Positions 1-7,067 are shown, counted from the stretch's first letter. The stretch: 14,344 nt of DNA from an uncultured Bacilli bacterium (GCA_947631135.1 CANRKE010000024.1:1-14344), one strand, 5' to 3'. The notes: generated from the sequence alone by a model not told the origin. Made by a program: numbers and translations.

Positions 1-1347
1 AATTTCTGATTTAGTTTTTTCATATATTCTTTTATACATTTTCTCATCAACTAAACCTTTTACCTTATCCATATATAAATTATCTATTGTTGTTTTATGA
101 GAGTTTAATATATTATTTAATCGTTCAATTTTTTTATTTATTTCTTTTATATTTTTCATAACAATATCTTCTGAATTATCTTCTAATTCATTAAAATTAT
201 AATACTTACAAAATCTTTCACACATATCTTGTAAATATTCTAATATATCTTCTTCTAACCAGTCATAATTAATTCTGTGAGATGAACATATACCAAATTT
301 TCCTTTTCTTGTATATAAATTGCATTGAGTATAATGTCTTACACCAGATTTTAAAACATCTTCACTTATTCTTATGGTACGACCACATTCATGGCAATAA
401 AGCATTCCACCAAGTAAATAATCTAATTGATGTTCGGTAACTCTTTCTTTAGTTTTACTATTGATAATATCTTGTACTTTATCAAATGTTTCTTTAGAAA
501 TTATTCCCTCATGAGTACCTTTAACTATTATAAGTTCTTCTTTACTAGTTTTTCTTAATTTTTTAGAGTTATAACTTATTTTATTATGAGTATTTTGTAC
601 CATATTACCAATATACATCTCATTAGTTAAAATACCAAAAATAGTTTGTCTTTTCCATATTCCAAAACCATCATTTTCCTTTACATTTTTTGCTCTAGGT
701 TCTCCTTTATGAACGATAGGAATAGGTATTTTTTTTAATGTTAGAATTTGTGCTATTTTGTTAGGACTTTTTCCCTCTAGTGCTAAATCATATATTAATT
801 CAACTATATATCTAACTTCTTCATCAACAATTAATTTATGATTATCTTTGGGATCTTTTTTATAACCATATAGTGGGAATGAGCCAATATAATCACCACG
901 ATTTTGTTTTGCTCTTAGTGATGTCTTAACTTTTTTTGAAACATCCCTTAAATACAAGTCATTAACACTAAGTCTAATTCCTAACATAGAGTCCCCAATA
1001 TTTGAATCATAGGAATCATTAATTGCAATATATCTTACACCTTTTTCTAAAAAATACTCTTCTATATATTTACCAGTTTTATACATTTCACGTCCTAATC
1101 TTGATAAATCTTTAGTAATTATACAATTAATTTTTCCACTTTCAATATCTTTAATCATTTCCCCAAATGCTGGTCTATCAAAATTACCACCAGAATATCC
1201 ATCATCTGAATAATGCTTATAAATCTTTAAATTATTAAATTTAGCAAATGAATCTATTATAATTTTTTGACTTTGAATAGAAGAACTTTCTTCATTTTTA
1301 TTATCTGCATCTGATAATCTTTCATAACCACCACAGATATATTCCAT
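1..1347 (-). CDS. Large serine recombinase (site-specific integrase), C-terminus cut by the window edge
   Basis: The minus strand is open for 449 codons from ATG at 1347 to base 1 with no stop, so the C-terminus lies outside the window. The N-terminal resolvase domain (about residues 1-150) has YERLS with the probable nucleophile Ser12, the YSDDGYSG-FDRP segment (46-59) and DLSRLGR (80-86). The central Recombinase domain (about 155-290) includes the GxxPLYGY-like stretch near 156-162. The zinc ribbon has Cys318, Cys321, Cys342 and Cys354. A Lys/Glu-rich probable coiled coil starts near 395. This order is that of large serine integrases of phages and integrative elements, usually 450-600 residues. 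The family cuts and rejoins attachment sites through a Ser-DNA intermediate. GGAGGG lies 9 nt upstream of the ATG. The 44-codon ORF upstream is probably co-transcribed. Family call is secure; the element type is unknown. Confidence 0.93.
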   Translation of the reverse strand, partial: MEYICGGYERLSDADNKNEESSSIQSQKIIIDSFAKFNNLKIYKHYSDDGYSGGNFDRPAFGEMIKDIESGKINCIITKDLSRLGREMYKTGKYIEEYFLEKGVRYIAINDSYDSNIGDSMLGIRLSVNDLYLRDVSKKVKTSLRAKQNRGDYIGSFPLYGYKKDPKDNHKLIVDEEVRYIVELIYDLALEGKSPNKIAQILTLKKIPIPIVHKGEPRAKNVKENDGFGIWKRQTIFGILTNEMYIGNMVQNTHNKISYNSKKLRKTSKEELIIVKGTHEGIISKETFDKVQDIINSKTKERVTEHQLDYLLGGMLYCHECGRTIRISEDVLKSGVRHYTQCNLYTRKGKFGICSSHRINYDWLEEDILEYLQDMCERFCKYYNFNELEDNSEDIVMKNIKEINKKIERLNNILNSHKTTIDNLYMDKVKGLVDEKMYKRIYEKTKSEI

Positions 1348-1390
1348 TAATAAAATCCCTCCAATTCTAATAATTGAAATACCTTAAAAA

Positions 1391-1525
1391 TTATTTTACT
1401 TTTAAATTTCTTAAATAACATAGATATCCTTCTTTTAATATTTCTTCAAGTTTAGTTCCATCATTTTTATAAATAAATTCTATATCTAATTTTCTTTTTT
1501 TTCCATTTTTATCTATTCTTTTCAT
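1391..1525 (-). CDS. Small 44-residue protein upstream of the recombinase, function unknown
   Basis: A minus-strand ORF of 44 codons plus TAA starts at ATG 1525, with AGAGGTG as ribosome binding site. It ends 43 nt before the recombinase start. The product begins MKRIDKNGKKRK, is strongly basic at the N-terminus, and continues with an acidic/amphipathic stretch containing KLEEILKEGY. There is no signal peptide or membrane segment. I do not recognise a named family. The position directly before a serine integrase on the same strand, the good ribosome binding site and the protein-like composition argue that it is real. A DNA-binding accessory or directionality role would be a guess. Confidence 0.55.
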   Translation of the reverse strand: MKRIDKNGKKRKLDIEFIYKNDGTKLEEILKEGYLCYLRNLKVK

Positions 1526-1580
1526 ATAGATAACACCTCTATAAAACTTATTCTAAAAAAAGGAAATAATGAATGCCTTT

Positions 1581-1605
1581 ATTAGACATTTTTTATAATG
1601 TTAAT
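1581..1605. repeat. Short imperfect inverted repeat between divergent genes
   Basis: ATTAgACATT (1581-1590) pairs with AATGTTAAT (1597-1605) around a 6-nt loop, with one bulged G. It lies in the 162-bp interval between the small minus-strand ORF and the plus-strand serine hydrolase, 24 bp upstream of the hydrolase -35 box. It has no T-tract, so it is not a terminator. It could be a regulator site or chance in AT-rich DNA. Confidence 0.25.
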
Positions 1606-1628
1606 ATGGATATATAGGAAAATTATCA

Positions 1629-1657
1629 TTGACATAAACCTTTTAAAGTGGTATTAT
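1629..1657 (+). promoter_or_regulatory. Sigma-A-type promoter of the serine hydrolase gene
   Basis: A perfect TTGACA (1629-1634) is followed by a 17-bp spacer and TATTAT (1652-1657). Transcription would start near 1664, giving a leader of about 24 nt. The ribosome binding site AAAGGTGG (1671-1678) follows, 9 nt before the ATG at 1688. An ATG at 1681 is followed at once by TAA and is not used as a start. Confidence 0.75.
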
Positions 1658-1687
1658 ATACGGAAATAAAAAAGGTGGTTATGTAAT

Positions 1688-3043
1688 ATGATAAATTTTA
1701 AAAAAATTGCAGAAAAATTTGTAGATGAAGCATTAAGACAAGGAAGTCATGCTTCAAAAGAAGAATTATTACAAGTAATTAATGAAGTTGAACCAGTTTT
1801 AAAAGAGAATAAAGATAAATCATTAGAAGAAATCGTTTATGCTTTATTACAAGGATTGCTTAATCAAACAAAAGAAATTATGAGTAATAATCCAATACCA
1901 GGTTATGTAATGCAAAATAATACAGGTATAATAAATGTAACAAGTTATGGAGGAAATCTCGATAATGAAAACAATAAAATGAGTAAAGATGCTCTATTCG
2001 ATATTGCATCAATATCAAAATTATTTACGCAAATTATTTCTTATAATTTAATTAGTGAGGGATATTATGATTTTGATAGTATTGTTTCTGATTTAGATTC
2101 AAGATATCAAAATGCTACTAATTTAGATATTAAAACTATTATGGGATTCACTTTTTCATATAACTTAGAAGGAAATATTTATAATGCAACATCTGTTGAA
2201 GAAGCTACCCAAATATTACATACTTTAGGAGTAAAAGAAAAAGAAAAAGATAATTATAATTACATAGATTTTGGTATGATGTGTCTTAAAGATGTAATGG
2301 AAAAAGTTACAGGATTAAGTTATGAAGAATTATTAAATAAGTATATAATACAAAAATTACACTTAGAAAGTACATTTTTAAATGTACCAGAAATTAAAAA
2401 GGAATTAATAACTGGAACTCCTAATGCCAAGATAGGAAAAAATAATGATTTAAAAGCTATTAAACTAGGAGGATATAGTGGTCATGCTGGTATATTTGCA
2501 TCAAGTAATGATTTAATAACATTAGTTAAGAATTTATATATTAATCCAAACTTTTTTCCAACTAAGTATTTATCTCATACATATACAGAAAGCGAATTTT
2601 CAAAAGAAAAAGAATACAGCAGAGGTATTATGGGTAATGCCTGTGTAGGTGGTGGTAGTTTTGTAGATAAATTATCACCAACAAATGAATCCGCATATCA
2701 AGGAAGTACAAGAACACAAGTTAATATGGCGATTCAAAATGGAATATTAACATCTTCTACAATTTTAATGAATCCATCATCAATGGGATTAGAGCACGCA
2801 AAAGAATTAGAAGAAAAATTAAATAAAAAGTTTGTTACAGAATATACTTTTGAAGGACAAAACTATGTCCAACTTGCATCACAAGTTATAATGCCACTAC
2901 AAACAGTAGTAAAACCTTTAAAAGAAGAAATGGCAAAATTAAAATTGAAATTTGCATTTTTAAATACATTAATAAGAGAATATGAACCTAATTATGATAA
3001 ATCTGTTAATGTAGAAGTAGAAAACGGAAAACTTAGAAAATAA
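1688..3043 (+). CDS. Class C beta-lactamase-fold serine hydrolase (PF00144 type), no signal peptide
   Basis: 451 residues. The core has the hallmarks of the beta-lactamase/penicillin-binding esterase superfamily: FDIASISKLF with nucleophile Ser108 and Lys111 (SxxK), YIDFG at 192-196 in the place of the YxN/YSDxG tyrosine motif, and SGHAGIFASSNDL (264-275), typical of this family. The usual C-terminal HTG/KTG triad seems to be replaced by YQGSTRT (337-343). A charged, helical 60-residue N-terminal extension precedes the domain, and about 90 lysine/glutamate-rich residues (from about 365) follow it. No signal peptide or transmembrane helix is visible, so a cytoplasmic enzyme is inferred; secreted relatives act on peptidoglycan or esters. 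It is monocistronic with a strong promoter and lies next to an integrase gene, so it could be element cargo or a resident gene. Substrate unknown. Confidence 0.8.
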   Translation: MINFKKIAEKFVDEALRQGSHASKEELLQVINEVEPVLKENKDKSLEEIVYALLQGLLNQTKEIMSNNPIPGYVMQNNTGIINVTSYGGNLDNENNKMSKDALFDIASISKLFTQIISYNLISEGYYDFDSIVSDLDSRYQNATNLDIKTIMGFTFSYNLEGNIYNATSVEEATQILHTLGVKEKEKDNYNYIDFGMMCLKDVMEKVTGLSYEELLNKYIIQKLHLESTFLNVPEIKKELITGTPNAKIGKNNDLKAIKLGGYSGHAGIFASSNDLITLVKNLYINPNFFPTKYLSHTYTESEFSKEKEYSRGIMGNACVGGGSFVDKLSPTNESAYQGSTRTQVNMAIQNGILTSSTILMNPSSMGLEHAKELEEKLNKKFVTEYTFEGQNYVQLASQVIMPLQTVVKPLKEEMAKLKLKFAFLNTLIREYEPNYDKSVNVEVENGKLRK

Positions 3044-3083
3044 AAATTAAAATATAATTTATTTTTTGAACTAAGTAAAAAGA

Positions 3084-3135
3084 TATATAGTAAAAGTCGG
3101 ATATTTTGTTGACATAGTCCGACTTTTACTATATA
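3084..3135. repeat. Perfect 18-bp inverted repeat with 16-nt loop
   Basis: TATATAGTAAAAGTCGGA (3084-3101) is exactly complementary to 3118-3135. On the minus strand the second arm is followed by TCTTTTTACTT, which could act as a terminator for leftward transcription. On the plus strand there is no T-tract. The loop contains TTGACA, so the repeat may instead be an operator straddling a promoter. Confidence 0.85.
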
Positions 3136-3137
3136 GT
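3109..3137 (+). promoter_or_regulatory. Candidate promoter inside the 18-bp inverted repeat
   Basis: TTGACA (3109-3114) lies in the loop of the repeat. After a 17-bp spacer, TATAGT (3132-3137) differs from TATAAT by one base. The right arm of the repeat occupies the spacer and the start of the -10, an arrangement suited to repressor control. No solid gene follows. AT-rich DNA yields such pairs by chance, but a complete TTGACA with exact spacing is less likely. Confidence 0.4.
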
Positions 3138-3297
3138 GAATCATTAAAAACAACCCATATAACAATTATGAAAAACTTAAACAAGAAATTATTATCATTA
3201 TTGTGAAATTTTCTAAAAATGTTAGATATATTTTTAGCATAACTTGAAATATTTTTTTTACAGTAATGGTAATATTACCCCTTATTTTTATCTGCAA

Positions 3298-3321
3298 AAT
3301 ATTATAATTTTTAATAATATT
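3298..3321. repeat. AT-only 8-bp hairpin
   Basis: AATATTAT (3298-3305) and ATAATATT (3314-3321) are exact complements around an 8-nt loop. It is AT-only and thermodynamically weak, so chance is quite possible. It lies within the putative short transcript. Confidence 0.3.
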
Positions 3322-3357
3322 AACTAATATTTGAATTTTTAAATTTAACTAATATTT
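3320..3357. repeat. Two direct copies of a 13-bp sequence
   Basis: TTAACTAATATTT occurs at 3320-3332 and again at 3345-3357, a 25-bp period. The copies flank ATTTGAA (3329-3335), and TTCAAAT (3357-3363) is its inverted match. This lies just before the terminator-like hairpin. It is unexplained and could be a tandem duplication in AT-rich spacer DNA. Confidence 0.5.
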
Positions 3358-3359
3358 TC

Positions 3360-3387
3360 AAATCCTTTTAAAATAAGGATTTTTTTA
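3360..3387 (+). terminator. Hairpin with T-tract near the 3' end of ftsW
   Basis: AAATCCTT (3360-3367) pairs with AAGGATTT (3375-3382) across a 7-nt loop, and the T run extends through 3387. On the plus strand this is a typical intrinsic terminator, ending any transcript from the serine hydrolase or from the candidate promoter at 3109. It begins 28 nt beyond the ftsW stop. On the minus strand it has no strong U-tail, so it is at best a weak bidirectional terminator for ftsW. Confidence 0.6.
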
Positions 3388-3415
3388 ATTGTTGTTATCA
3401 GTTACATAGTAGGAA

Positions 3416-4426
3416 TTACCCCGTTACTGGTATCAAACCAACAACTACACATAAATTTAATATAGCTTGAAAAGATAATTGGAAAATCAATCCAAAAGCC
3501 AAATACTTTGAAAATAAGTCATTCGTATTAAGAGCTATTTTAATACCTCTATATATTATAGTTACAAATAAAGTTGCAACTATTAAAATTCCTAGAAAAC
3601 CTAATTCTTCCGATATAATAGAGAATATAAAGTCAGTTTGTGGTTCTGGAAGATAAAAATGTTTTTGAATAGAGTTGCCCAGTCCCATACCCAATAGTCC
3701 ACCAGGTCCAATTGCATACAGTGACTGAATTATTTGAAATCCACTACCTAATGGATCACTCCATGGATTTAAAAATGATAATATACGAGCCATACGATAT
3801 GGAGCAGCAATTATAAGTCCAGCCGCACCAATTAAACCAACAACACCAATTTTTGTAAAGAAGCTTAATTTAACTCCACTTATAAATAACATGCATATTA
3901 TAGTCATTACTATAATAGTTCCTGTACCAAAGTCAGGTTGTAACATAATTAGTGCGAATGTAATCATAGTTATTACAAGAATTGGTAGTATTCCTTTTTT
4001 TACACTTTTCATATATTTATCACTTTTTTCTAAATATTTAGATGTAAAAATTATGAGAGCTAATTTCATAAATTCACTTGGTTGAACACCAAAAGATCCA
4101 ATACCAAACCAACTTCTAGATCCATTTCTAACTTTACCTATACCTGGAATAATTACTAGAATAAGTAAAATTAAACATGTTACTAGTATTATATTAGACT
4201 TTTCTTTATACTTGTGATAATCAATTTTTGAAATTATACTCATTAAAAATAAACCAATTATAAAAAATAAACTCTGATTTTTTAAATATTTAAAACTATC
4301 ATTAAATTTATATTCAGCCCAAATACTAGATGATGAATATATCATTAGTATTCCAAATAAAGATATTAATACAATACATATATATAATATTAGATCAAAA
4401 TTAACTTTTTTTAATTTGTTTAACAT
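3416..4426 (-). CDS. ftsW: FtsW/SEDS-family peptidoglycan glycosyltransferase, apparently C-terminally truncated
   Basis: 336 residues of a polytopic membrane protein. FtsW polymerises lipid II glycan strands at the septum with a partner class B PBP. FtsW-like features include MIYSSSS-WAEYKFNDSFKYLKNQ in the first periplasmic loop region, GSRSWFGIGSFGVQPSEFMKL near 102-122, LMLQPDFGTG-like text near 160-170, NPWSDPLGSGFQIIQSLYAIGPGGLLGMG near 220-249, and QTDFIFSIISEELG near 263-276. The last contains the conserved catalytic Asp of the family. The frame ends TTGATACCAGTAACGGGG-TAA, giving GLIPVTG-stop. Family members continue with a (V/I)PLPFISYGGSS segment and a last membrane helix; about 35-60 residues are missing. 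The start at 4426 has GGGGATG upstream. The gene is transcribed divergently from lemA. Truncated allele, pseudogene or sequence error are all possible; SpoVE-like identity cannot be excluded. Confidence 0.85.
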   Translation of the reverse strand: MLNKLKKVNFDLILYICIVLISLFGILMIYSSSSIWAEYKFNDSFKYLKNQSLFFIIGLFLMSIISKIDYHKYKEKSNIILVTCLILLILVIIPGIGKVRNGSRSWFGIGSFGVQPSEFMKLALIIFTSKYLEKSDKYMKSVKKGILPILVITMITFALIMLQPDFGTGTIIVMTIICMLFISGVKLSFFTKIGVVGLIGAAGLIIAAPYRMARILSFLNPWSDPLGSGFQIIQSLYAIGPGGLLGMGLGNSIQKHFYLPEPQTDFIFSIISEELGFLGILIVATLFVTIIYRGIKIALNTNDLFSKYLAFGLIFQLSFQAILNLCVVVGLIPVTG

Positions 4427-4521
4427 ATTTATTCATCCCCATAACTTAATATAATTTTATGCTTACAACGCAAATTTATAAAAAATTATTAAAAAGTATT
4501 TTAAAGTTTTATTTATTTATG

Positions 4522-4546
4522 TATAATATATAATATATAGAGGAGG
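4522..4546 (+). promoter_or_regulatory. -10 box and ribosome binding site of lemA
   Basis: TATAAT (4522-4527) sits 26 nt before the ATG, and AGGAGG (4541-4546) lies 7 nt upstream of it. No good TTGACA is visible at the proper distance (the region near 4499-4504 reads TATTAA-like), so the -35 is weak. The 127-bp gap to the divergent ftsW start would also hold the ftsW promoter, which I could not place. Confidence 0.5.
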
Positions 4547-4553
4547 AATAATT

Positions 4554-5102
4554 ATGATATTATGGATTGTTTTAATTGTAGTAGCATTATTAGTTATATA
4601 TGTAATATCTACATATAATGGATTAGTTAGTTTAAGAAATAAAGTTAGAGATCAATGGTCTCAAATAGATGTTGTACTTAAAAGACGTGCAGATTTAATT
4701 CCAAATTTAGTAGAAACTGTTAAAGGTTATGCTAAACATGAAAAAGAAACACTAGATGAAGTAATAGAAGCACGTAATAAAGTTGTAAATTCAAAAAGTA
4801 CTGATGAAGTTATGAAATCAAATAATGAACTTTCAAATGCAGTAGGTAGACTATTTGCTTTAGCAGAATCTTATCCAGATTTGAAAGCAAATACAAACTT
4901 TTTAGATTTACAATCACAACTTAAAGATACTGAAGATAAAATAACATATTCTAGACAATTTTATAATGATAGTGTATTAAAATTTCAAAATAAAATTGAA
5001 TCTTTTCCATCTAATATAATTGCTAGTATGTTTAAATTTGAACCATTTAAGTTTTTTGAAGCTACTGAAAAAGAAAAAGAAACACCACAAGTTAAATTTT
5101 AA
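4554..5102 (+). CDS. lemA: LemA family membrane protein
   Basis: 182 residues, usual LemA length. An N-terminal hydrophobic helix (residues 1-19) anchors it with few residues outside. The rest is the LemA helical-bundle domain: NGLVSLRNKVRDQWSQIDV (about 22-40), LKRRADLIPNLVETVKGYAKHE (about 42-63), EARNKV, LFALAESYPDLKAN, and the C-terminal ITYSRQFYNDSVLKFQNKIE then FPSNIIASMFKFEPFKFFE. These are diagnostic of the family. The biochemical role of LemA is not established; it is repeatedly found next to DUF2207/TPM-type or HtpX genes and is thought to act at the membrane. Here a DUF2207 gene follows 37 nt later on the same strand. Start choice is fixed by AGGAGG at 4541. Confidence 0.93.
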   Translation: MILWIVLIVVALLVIYVISTYNGLVSLRNKVRDQWSQIDVVLKRRADLIPNLVETVKGYAKHEKETLDEVIEARNKVVNSKSTDEVMKSNNELSNAVGRLFALAESYPDLKANTNFLDLQSQLKDTEDKITYSRQFYNDSVLKFQNKIESFPSNIIASMFKFEPFKFFEATEKEKETPQVKF

Positions 5103-5127
5103 GACTTACTTAATGTAAGTTTTTTTA
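5101..5127 (+). terminator. Attenuator-like hairpin between lemA and the DUF2207 gene
   Basis: AAGACTTAC (starting in the lemA stop codon, 5101) pairs with GTAAGTTTT (5115-5123) with one G-U pair and a 5-nt loop; T residues continue to 5126. This short T-tailed stem in a 37-nt gap may terminate part of the transcripts and so give more LemA than DUF2207 protein. The ribosome binding site AAGGAG of the next gene follows directly. Confidence 0.5.
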
Positions 5128-5139
5128 AGGAGTGAAAAT

Positions 5140-6870
5140 ATGAAAAAATTTATTAAAACATTCTTATTTAGTATATTTATATTTTTAATAAGTGATAAAG
5201 TATATGCAAATAATATAGATTCAATAAATATGGATATATACTTAGATAAATATGGTAATGCTAATATTACTGAAGAGTGGAATGCAAATTTGACAGATGG
5301 TACTGAAGGATTTAGATATTTTGGAAATCTAGGTAATTCTACAATAACTAACTATAGTGTAAGAAGTGAAAGTAGAGATTTTAGCCAATATTCATCTGAC
5401 AATTCTTGGAATGTTAATGCATCATTTTCTGAAAAAGCATATAAATATGGAATAAACAATAACAATGGTAATAAGGAATTATGTTTTGGAATATCTAGTT
5501 ATGGGCATCACAAATATACTTTAAGTTATACGGTAACTGGATTTGTTGGTCAAACAGAAGATTCACAAGTATTATATTGGGAATTAATACCTACAGATTT
5601 AGCTAAGTTAACTAATAATATTTATATAAAAATACATGCTGATCAAAAATTTAGTGATACATTAGATGTATGGGGATATGGAAATTATGGTGGTTATGCA
5701 TATGTATATGATGGATACATTGAAGTTAGTAACCAAAATCTAAGAAGTGATGAATATGTTACTGTTCTAGTTAAATTTCCTAATTCTACATTCGAAACAA
5801 ATAACAATATAGGTAATAATTTTGATTATTATTATAATATGGCTGAAGCTGGTGCAGAACACTATGTAGATAACAGTAGTAGTGTTGATAACTCATTTGC
5901 ATTTATACCATTTCTTGTATTCGGATTTAATTTTATAATATGGGTTTTAATAATAGTATTTATAAGTAAGGTATCAAAAAATAGTAATTATTCATCAGGT
6001 AAAAGTATAATTAATTTTGGTACAAAAGGTAGAAAAATTTCTAAAGATACACCTATGTTTAGAGATATACCTTGTAATAAAGATATATATATGGCTTATT
6101 GGATTGCATATAATTATAAAATGATGGGTAAACAAACAGACTTTTTAGGTGCGATACTTCTTAAATGGCTTAAAGAAGATAAGATAAGAATAAATAGTAA
6201 TTCTACTGGTACTATTTTTAAAAAAGAAGATACAACAATTACATTTGTTTTACCAGTAGATGATACTTTACAATTGGAAACAGAACTTGAAACAAAATTA
6301 TATAAGTATATGTATGAAGCAAGTAAAGATGGTATATTAGAATCAAAAGAATTTGAAGTTTGGTGTAAAAATCATTATAATAAAATTTTAAATTGGTTTG
6401 ATAAAGTTTTAGATTATCAAAATGAAAAATTAGTTAATATGAATCTTTTAAAACCAGTTGAAAAAACAACATTGAAAATATTTAAATCGACAGAATATCT
6501 TACAGATGAAAAACTATATGAAGAAGCTGTAAAAATGAAAGGACTTAAAAATTTCTTTGAAGAATTTGATAATATGTCTGATAAAGAAGCAATAGAAGTA
6601 AAGTTTTGGCAAGAATATTTAATGTATGCTCAAATATTAGGCGTAGCTGAAAAAGTTGCTAAACAATTTAAAAAATTATATCCTGATATTATACAAGATT
6701 ATACATACAATAGTGTTCTATTTATACATACAATTTCATATACAGGAATGAGTAGCGCATCACGTGCTTTATCAAGAGCTCAATCTTACTCATCTGGTGG
6801 AGGTGGATTTTCATCAGGTGGCGGAGGTGGAGGTTCCTTCGGTTCCGGTGGAGGCGGAGGATTCAGATAA
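5140..6870 (+). CDS. DUF2207-family membrane protein with Gly-rich tail
   Basis: 576 residues. A signal peptide (1-23, ending VYA) leads into an extracellular DUF2207-type beta domain (about 25-220) with the family's N-terminal IDSINMDIYLDKYGNANITEEW and GTEGFRYFG-like segments. A single transmembrane helix follows at 253-276. The cytoplasmic part includes MFRDIPCNKDIYMAYWIAY, DFLGAILLKWLKEDKI and, near 466-512, MKGLKNFFEEFDNMSDKEAIEVKFWQEYLMYAQILGVAEKVAKQF (split motif: LK-NF, EVxFWQEYLxYAxxLGVAxKV), conserved in the family. Residues 552-576 are almost all Gly/Ser ending GFR, also usual. Many relatives have a pair of membrane helices just before the LKGF segment; here residues 430-465 are hydrophilic, so that pair is missing. 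Function unknown; linkage with lemA is a known recurrent pairing. Confidence 0.85.
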   Translation: MKKFIKTFLFSIFIFLISDKVYANNIDSINMDIYLDKYGNANITEEWNANLTDGTEGFRYFGNLGNSTITNYSVRSESRDFSQYSSDNSWNVNASFSEKAYKYGINNNNGNKELCFGISSYGHHKYTLSYTVTGFVGQTEDSQVLYWELIPTDLAKLTNNIYIKIHADQKFSDTLDVWGYGNYGGYAYVYDGYIEVSNQNLRSDEYVTVLVKFPNSTFETNNNIGNNFDYYYNMAEAGAEHYVDNSSSVDNSFAFIPFLVFGFNFIIWVLIIVFISKVSKNSNYSSGKSIINFGTKGRKISKDTPMFRDIPCNKDIYMAYWIAYNYKMMGKQTDFLGAILLKWLKEDKIRINSNSTGTIFKKEDTTITFVLPVDDTLQLETELETKLYKYMYEASKDGILESKEFEVWCKNHYNKILNWFDKVLDYQNEKLVNMNLLKPVEKTTLKIFKSTEYLTDEKLYEEAVKMKGLKNFFEEFDNMSDKEAIEVKFWQEYLMYAQILGVAEKVAKQFKKLYPDIIQDYTYNSVLFIHTISYTGMSSASRALSRAQSYSSGGGGFSSGGGGGGSFGSGGGGGFR

Positions 6871-6936
6871 CCACTCATTATTAAATATAAATAGTATTAC
6901 TTATTAGTTGTTAAATCAGTTTATTTTCTGAATTCT

Positions 6937-6967
6937 AATGCACAATTTCTGTGCATTTCTTTTTTTA
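6937..6967 (+). terminator. Intrinsic terminator after the lemA-DUF2207 pair
   Basis: AATGCACA (6937-6944) and TGTGCATT (6950-6957) form a perfect 8-bp stem with a 5-nt loop, followed by TTCTTTTTTT. It lies 66 nt after the DUF2207 stop and isolates this unit from cdsA. Confidence 0.85.
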
Positions 6968-7010
6968 AATTACAAGTTTTAAAAAAATTTAATTAATTAA
7001 ATCATTAATA

Positions 7011-7039
7011 TTGTATTATTTAATAAAATTTATTATAAT
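7011..7039 (+). promoter_or_regulatory. Sigma-A-type promoter of the cdsA operon
   Basis: TTGTAT (7011-7016), 17-bp spacer, TATAAT (7034-7039). The ATG of cdsA is 28 nt further on, preceded by GAGGAG (7053-7058). The upstream DNA is A/T-tract-rich, as in UP elements. It probably drives at least cdsA, rseP and the 120-residue gene. Confidence 0.65.
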
Positions 7040-7067
7040 TTAATTATAAGTAGAGGAGATTTGAAAT

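Larger units (their letters stand above)
3044..3415. other. 372-bp gene-poor interval between the serine hydrolase and ftsW
   Basis: No open reading frame of credible length. It holds a perfect 18-bp inverted repeat with an embedded promoter-like pair (3084-3137), a 12-codon ORF at 3168-3206 (MKNLNKKLLSLL then TGA) resembling only the first residues of a secreted protein, a 12-bp palindrome GGTAATATTACC (3268-3279), an AT hairpin (3298-3321), a 13-bp direct repeat, and a T-tailed hairpin near 3360-3387. It may be a small-RNA locus, a decayed gene, or the site where the missing 3' end of ftsW was lost. Confidence 0.5.

Noticed and set aside
3168..3206. 12-codon ORF MKNLNKKLLSLL as a leader peptide or small gene
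   Set aside because: No convincing ribosome binding site, and it stops after 12 codons. Kept only as a possible remnant, not annotated as a CDS.
3168..3206. TGA read as Trp (code 4) to extend genes
   Set aside because: Extension through this TGA gives further stops soon after, Trp is encoded by TGG in conserved motifs, and ftsW itself ends in TAA, so code 4 would not repair it.
3044..3415. Riboswitch, tRNA or CRISPR in the spacer
   Set aside because: No cloverleaf, no conserved riboswitch core and no regularly spaced repeats; only simple dyads and one duplicated 13-mer.
3891..4085. Plus-strand 64-codon ORF within ftsW
   Set aside because: It is antisense to well-conserved ftsW coding sequence and has no ribosome binding site; it is a shadow frame.
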